This document shows, in pieces, positions 16,402-19,362 of a DNA stretch of 19,362 nucleotides. Numbering within the stretch: position 1 is the first letter of the stretch; the number at the start of each line of letters is the position of its first letter. A program made the position numbers and the translations under genes. The stretch lies in contig JAPPNT010000084.1 of assembly GCA_028873745.1 (NCBI GenBank), positions 6,385-25,746 of the forward strand. Reading direction: 5' to 3'. The notes beneath the pieces were generated by a model that was given only the letters and a program-made list of their open reading frames with translations, was not told the origin of the DNA and made no database searches. The DNA comes from Chloroflexota bacterium. GTDB taxonomy: Bacteria; Chloroflexota; Dehalococcoidia; Lucifugimonadales; UBA1127.

Positions 16402-17344
16402 CGGGCTGCGCGTCGCGGTCACCGGCGCCGCGGGCTCCGTCGGCGAGAAGCTCGTCGAGCGGCTGGCGGCGTCGGACGACGTGGACTTCGTCGCCGCCTT
16501 CGACTCGCGCCCCATCCCCATCGAGCACCCCAAGGTCGTCGGCTTCCAGCAGGACATCCGCCAGCCGATGGCCGACATCCTGCGGGAGTACAGCATCGAC
16601 ACGATCGTCCACCTCGCGTTTCTGCTGCGGCCCATGCGCAACCGCGAGGCGATGCGGCGGGTGAACGTCGGCGGGACCGCGCAGGCGCTGCGAGCCTGCC
16701 AGGAAGCGGGCGTTCGGAAGCTCGTGTACTACAGCAGCACGACGGTCTACGGCCCCCACCCCGGCGACCCGCTGCCGTACACGGAGGCGTCGCCGGTGCG
16801 CCCCGTCCGCGGCTTCCACTATGCCGAGGACAAGGCGGCCACGGAGCTCATGCTGGAGGCCTTCGCCGCCGACAACCCGGCCACCTGCGTCACGGTGATC
16901 AGGGGCTGCGTCATCATGGGCCCGCGCTCGGACAACTTCATCACGCAGGCCTTCCGCAAGCCGGTTCTGGTCAAAGTTGCCGGCGCGGACCCGCAGGTGC
17001 AGTTCATGCACGAGGATGACGTGCAGGACGCGCTGGAGCTCTGCATCATGGAGCAGGTGCCCGGCGTCTACAACATCACCGGCTCAGGCGCCGTCGCGTT
17101 CTCCGACATCGCCCGCGTGGCCGGAGTGCGCTCGGTCCCGCTCCCGGCGCCCATCCTCGCGGGCCTGACGCAGGCGAGCTGGACGCTGCGACTCCAGAGC
17201 GACTCGCCGGCCAGCGGGCTCGCGATGGCGCGATGGTCATGGGTGGCCAGCAACGAGAAGTTCACCCGCGAGACGGGCTTCCGGCCGCGCTACACCTCCC
17301 GCGAGGCGCTGGAGGCGTCGACGCTGGCACGAGGCGCCGCATGA
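16394..17344 (+). CDS. NAD-dependent epimerase/dehydratase (extended SDR)
   Basis: 316 aa. The N-terminal Rossmann motif is TGAAGSVG (10-17), typical of extended short-chain dehydrogenases acting on sugars or nucleotide sugars. The catalytic YxxxK is Tyr143-Lys147 in HYAEDKAATE. The conserved strand YYSSTTVYG at 112-120 supplies the catalytic Ser/Thr. The HEDDVQDALELCI segment is a family hallmark, and NITG follows. ATG 16394 is 8 nt inside the preceding gene and gives the usual few residues before the first strand. The 3' end overlaps the methyltransferase start by ATGA. Substrate unknown; operon context favours a sugar or sugar acid. Confidence 0.92.
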   Translation: MASGLRVAVTGAAGSVGEKLVERLAASDDVDFVAAFDSRPIPIEHPKVVGFQQDIRQPMADILREYSIDTIVHLAFLLRPMRNREAMRRVNVGGTAQALRACQEAGVRKLVYYSSTTVYGPHPGDPLPYTEASPVRPVRGFHYAEDKAATELMLEAFAADNPATCVTVIRGCVIMGPRSDNFITQAFRKPVLVKVAGADPQVQFMHEDDVQDALELCIMEQVPGVYNITGSGAVAFSDIARVAGVRSVPLPAPILAGLTQASWTLRLQSDSPASGLAMARWSWVASNEKFTRETGFRPRYTSREALEASTLARGAA

Positions 17345-18036
17345 GCGACCACCCGCGCCGCGTCCAGCGGATGTTCGACGGCATCGCCCGCCGCTACGAC
17401 GCCTTCAACACCGTCGCGTCGTTGGGCCGCGATGAGTCATGGCGGCGGCTGACGGCGCGTATCGCTGCGCCCGAGCCGGTGGAGCGCGGGCTGGACGCGG
17501 CGGCGGGCACCGGCAAGCTGGCGGCCGCGCTGGCGGCCCGCGCGGCGCACGTCACCGCCCTCGACTTTTCCGCGCCGATGCTCCTCCGCGGCGGCCCCGA
17601 CCTGCAGGCGCGCGGCCTCCTGGAGCGCATCGACCGCGTGCAGGGCGACATCCTTGCGCTGCCCTTCCCCGACGCCACGTTCGACTGCGCCACCATCGGC
17701 TTCGGCCTGCGCAACCTCGCCGACATCCCCCTCGGCCTGCGAGAGTTCCATCGCGTCCTCCGGCCCGGCGGCCGGCTGGCCGTGCTGGACATCGTCCGGC
17801 CCCGCAATGCGCTGGGCAGGGCGGCCTACGGCGTCGGCTTCCGGCGGCTGATGCCGCTGGTGGGCTGGGCCCTCTCCGGCGACCGCGGCGCCTACCGCTA
17901 CCTCCCCGACTCCGTCGAGCGCTACCTGGACCCCGACGAGCTTGCCTCGGCCATGGCCGACGCGGGCTTTTCCGGCGTCGGCTACCGAAGCCTCATGCTC
18001 GGCAGCATCGCCATCCACTGGGGCGTGGCGGGGTAG
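17341..18036 (+). CDS. menG: UbiE/MenG-type class I SAM methyltransferase
   Basis: 231 aa. The N-terminal MFDGIARRYDAFN segment is diagnostic of demethylmenaquinone/ubiquinone C-methyltransferases. Motif I is GLDAAAGTGK (50-59), a variant of the usual LDxACGTG. Asp75 (ALDFS) would bind the SAM ribose. IGFGLRNLAD at 119-128 is the second hallmark. These features suggest the last step of menaquinone synthesis, methylation of demethylmenaquinone, though a related methylation is possible. It overlaps the epimerase stop by 4 nt. Its own TAG sits in the loop of a perfect 7-bp hairpin. Nothing else of menaquinone synthesis is in the window. Confidence 0.8.
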   Translation: MSDHPRRVQRMFDGIARRYDAFNTVASLGRDESWRRLTARIAAPEPVERGLDAAAGTGKLAAALAARAAHVTALDFSAPMLLRGGPDLQARGLLERIDRVQGDILALPFPDATFDCATIGFGLRNLADIPLGLREFHRVLRPGGRLAVLDIVRPRNALGRAAYGVGFRRLMPLVGWALSGDRGAYRYLPDSVERYLDPDELASAMADAGFSGVGYRSLMLGSIAIHWGVAG

Positions 18037-18043
18037 CCCCGCC
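18027..18043 (+). terminator. 7-bp GC hairpin around the menG stop codon
   Basis: GGCGGGG pairs perfectly with CCCCGCC, and the 3-nt loop is the TAG stop codon itself. The palindromic repeat at 18050-18072 follows. Together they lie between two convergent genes and could stop transcription from both sides. No T-tract is present. Confidence 0.45.
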
Positions 18044-18049
18044 GCCCGT

Positions 18050-18072
18050 GGATATCGGCATGCGCCGGTATG
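18050..18072. repeat. dispersed palindromic repeat, copy 1
   Basis: GGATATCGGCATGCGCCGGT plus ATG. It differs from copies 2 and 3 by one base (ATAT for ATAC). It can fold into a short hairpin with arms of about 8 bp and lies between the convergent menG and DUF362 genes. Confidence 0.75.
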
Positions 18073-18082
18073 ACGATAGTGC

Positions 18083-19204
18083 CTAGTACTGCTGGAACAG
18101 CTGCCCCCACGGCGTTTTCAGCGCCTCTCGGATGCGGCGCTTGCCCTTGAGGTTGCGCCAGTAGCCGTTGTGGTAGACGTTCGACGCGAGGTACGCCAGC
18201 GGCACCAGCGGCGAGCGCAGCCACACCTTCTCCAGGAACTTCAGCGGGCCCCAGTAGATGAGCTTCTGCCCCCGGCTGGCAAAGGTGTTCTCCACCGTCT
18301 GGAAGCCGTAGTTGACCTCCGAGATGTCCTCGCCGACGACCTCGATGGCGTCGGGGTCGCCGCAGCCGAGGCCGCGCTCGTGGGCGATGCGGATGAAGTC
18401 GATGCGCATCGGGTCGAGGCCCATCATCTTCGCGGCGATGGCGTCGATGGCCACCTGGTCGGCGGAGGCGAGCATCACGCCCGGCGTGTGCCAGCGCATC
18501 GCGCGGGGGCCGGGGCCGTCGCCCGCGAAGGTGCCGTCCATGACGGCGAAGAGGCCGGAGTGCAGCTCCTTCTGGATGGTCAGCAGGTCCACAAGGGTCT
18601 CGTGGATGACGGAGTGCGTCCAGTGGCGCTTGCGGTTGAGCAGCCCGCCGAAGGCATTCTTCATCGCGCCGGTCATGGTGGTGAAGACGTGGGTCTTCAT
18701 GGTGGGGAGCTGGATGATGCTCTTGCCCGCGAATGAGGCGGGCACGGTGATGCCCTCCGGGAAGATCTTGTCCAGCACCAGCATCTCGCCCTTGGGCTCG
18801 TAGCGCACCCACTCGTTGGGCGGCACGTCGAGGTGCACCGTCGGCACGCCGAGCCGGTCCGTGACGGGCTTGTGCTTGTTGGCCACCTCGCCCTCGTACG
18901 AGTCGACGACGACGGTGCCGTTGTGCGCGCCGATGAGCTCCGAGTACCCGTCATCCCGCAGCGTCTTGATGACGCCCTCCAGCTGCCACGGCGACGTTGA
19001 GCACGCCGGGTACCAGTGCTGCCAGGAGATGTTGATCTTGAGCAGGACAGGGTCGGCGACGGGCAGCGCGTCGCGGTAGCCGGCCATGCGCATCGCCGCG
19101 CCGACATCGTCGAGCACGGTCTCGGGCGCCGTCCGCACGACGGCGACGACGGACCGGTGCGAGGCGCTGCGCTGGCTTGAGCCTTCCGACGAGGTGGGAG
19201 TCAT
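18083..19204 (-). CDS. DUF362-domain protein
   Basis: 373 aa from ATG 19204. The DUF362 core is visible: LLKINISWQ near the N-terminus, then IIQLPTMKTHVFTTMTGAMK, KNAFGG, and VMDGTFAGDGPGPR. The ASADQVAIDAIAAKMMGLDP helix and a closing VGEDI segment complete it. Family members are poorly understood; some carry ferredoxin domains, but no CxxCxxC cluster is present here. It is convergent with menG, 46 nt away. Longer starts at 19222 and 19240 exist, but the 19240 start lies inside palindromic repeat copy 2. I prefer 19204, though no good ribosome binding site marks it. Function unknown. Confidence 0.85.
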   Translation of the reverse strand: MTPTSSEGSSQRSASHRSVVAVVRTAPETVLDDVGAAMRMAGYRDALPVADPVLLKINISWQHWYPACSTSPWQLEGVIKTLRDDGYSELIGAHNGTVVVDSYEGEVANKHKPVTDRLGVPTVHLDVPPNEWVRYEPKGEMLVLDKIFPEGITVPASFAGKSIIQLPTMKTHVFTTMTGAMKNAFGGLLNRKRHWTHSVIHETLVDLLTIQKELHSGLFAVMDGTFAGDGPGPRAMRWHTPGVMLASADQVAIDAIAAKMMGLDPMRIDFIRIAHERGLGCGDPDAIEVVGEDISEVNYGFQTVENTFASRGQKLIYWGPLKFLEKVWLRSPLVPLAYLASNVYHNGYWRNLKGKRRIREALKTPWGQLFQQY

Positions 19205-19228
19205 GCCACCAGTGTACCCCATCCCCCT

Positions 19229-19253
19229 GGATACCGGCATGCGCCGGTATGAG
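19229..19253. repeat. dispersed palindromic repeat, copy 2
   Basis: Core ATACCGGCATGCGCCGGTAT, preceded by GG and followed by GA. The arms ATACCGGC and GCCGGTAT form an 8-bp inverted repeat around a short centre. It lies 25 nt upstream of the DUF362 start. Confidence 0.85.
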
Positions 19254-19276
19254 GGGTTGGGTTGGGGCGAAAGGGG
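19253..19276 (+). other. potential G-quadruplex tract 1
   Basis: Four G-runs on the plus strand (GGGG, GGG, GGGG, GGGG) separated by 2, 2 and 5 nt, satisfying the usual G3+N1-7 pattern. It sits between repeat copies 2 and 3, upstream of the DUF362 gene. Confidence 0.5.
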
Positions 19277-19293
19277 TTGGTCGCGGGGGATCT

Positions 19294-19318
19294 GGATACC
19301 GGCATGCGCCGGTATGAC
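19294..19318. repeat. dispersed palindromic repeat, copy 3
   Basis: Same 20-bp core as copy 2 (ATACCGGCATGCGCCGGTAT), flanked by GG and GA. Like copy 1 it continues TGACGA. It is in direct orientation with copy 2, 65 nt apart. Confidence 0.85.
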
Positions 19319-19325
19319 GAACAGC

Positions 19326-19361
19326 GGGGAGGGCGTGAGGGGTGGGGGCGGGGGGGTTGGG
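19326..19361 (+). other. potential G-quadruplex tract 2, G-rich right edge
   Basis: The last 36 nt hold G-runs of 4, 3, 4, 5, 7 and 3 separated by 1-5 nt. I see no gene in 19205-19362; it contains the DUF362 upstream region, two palindromic repeats and two G-rich tracts. Confidence 0.5.
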
Positions 19362-19362
19362 T

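Noticed and set aside
18050..19318. CRISPR array
   Set aside because: The three repeats are unevenly spaced, palindromic and separated by a whole gene; no spacer-repeat periodicity or cas genes.

Overview
High-GC window from a bacterium, most likely a Chloroflexota member (SAR202/Dehalococcoidia-like). That placement is an inference from the large coiled-coil insertion in RpoC, the compact operons and the gene content; no 16S gene is present. Of the 19 genes annotated here, 14 end in TAG, 5 in TGA and none in TAA.

Layout. (1) 1-5245, plus strand: the tail of the upstream gene (probably rpoB), rpoC, a strong 12-bp hairpin, and a DRTGG-domain protein with a degenerate P-loop. (2) 5246-7718, minus strand: a two-gene osmC-tag operon with its own TATAAT promoter. 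Upstream of it lies a second minus-strand unit: tRNA-Glu(CTC), a small C-x-C protein, a ferredoxin:thioredoxin reductase (FTR) catalytic subunit and a glutaredoxin. (3) 7922-12782, plus strand: a consensus-like promoter, a polyprenyl diphosphate synthase, hpnC, hpnD and hpnE (squalene synthesis) and a NUDIX hydrolase. (4) 12799-18036, plus strand: a tightly packed cluster with a 2-hydroxyacid dehydrogenase homologue, an FGGY kinase, a class II aldolase, a small beta-rich protein, an NAD-dependent epimerase and a MenG/UbiE-type methyltransferase. (5) 18083-19204, minus strand: a DUF362 protein, flanked by three copies of a palindromic repeat and by G-rich tracts.

The main discovery is in region 2. 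Standard gene calling breaks the FTR and glutaredoxin genes because they contain in-frame TGA codons. Read through, the FTR has TGA at codons 58 and 90. These match the two redox-active cysteines of the family (Cys57 and Cys87 of spinach FTR), while all four [4Fe-4S] ligand cysteines remain Cys. The adjacent glutaredoxin has TGA in place of the first Cys of its CGPC active site. All three TGAs are followed by a stem-loop whose apical loop starts 19-22 nt downstream and has a G in its first two positions, as in bacterial SECIS elements. TGA ends five other genes here, so it is not globally reassigned. I infer a selenium-based electron relay: ferredoxin to [4Fe-4S]/diselenide FTR to selenocysteine glutaredoxin to target proteins. 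I am not aware of a described FTR with both active-site cysteines replaced by Sec.

The hpn genes supply squalene, presumably for hopanoids, from farnesyl diphosphate made by the leading prenyltransferase; no squalene-hopene cyclase is present. The kinase/aldolase/dehydrogenase cluster looks like sugar or sugar-acid catabolism with an unknown substrate. Its dehydrogenase lacks two of the three usual catalytic residues.
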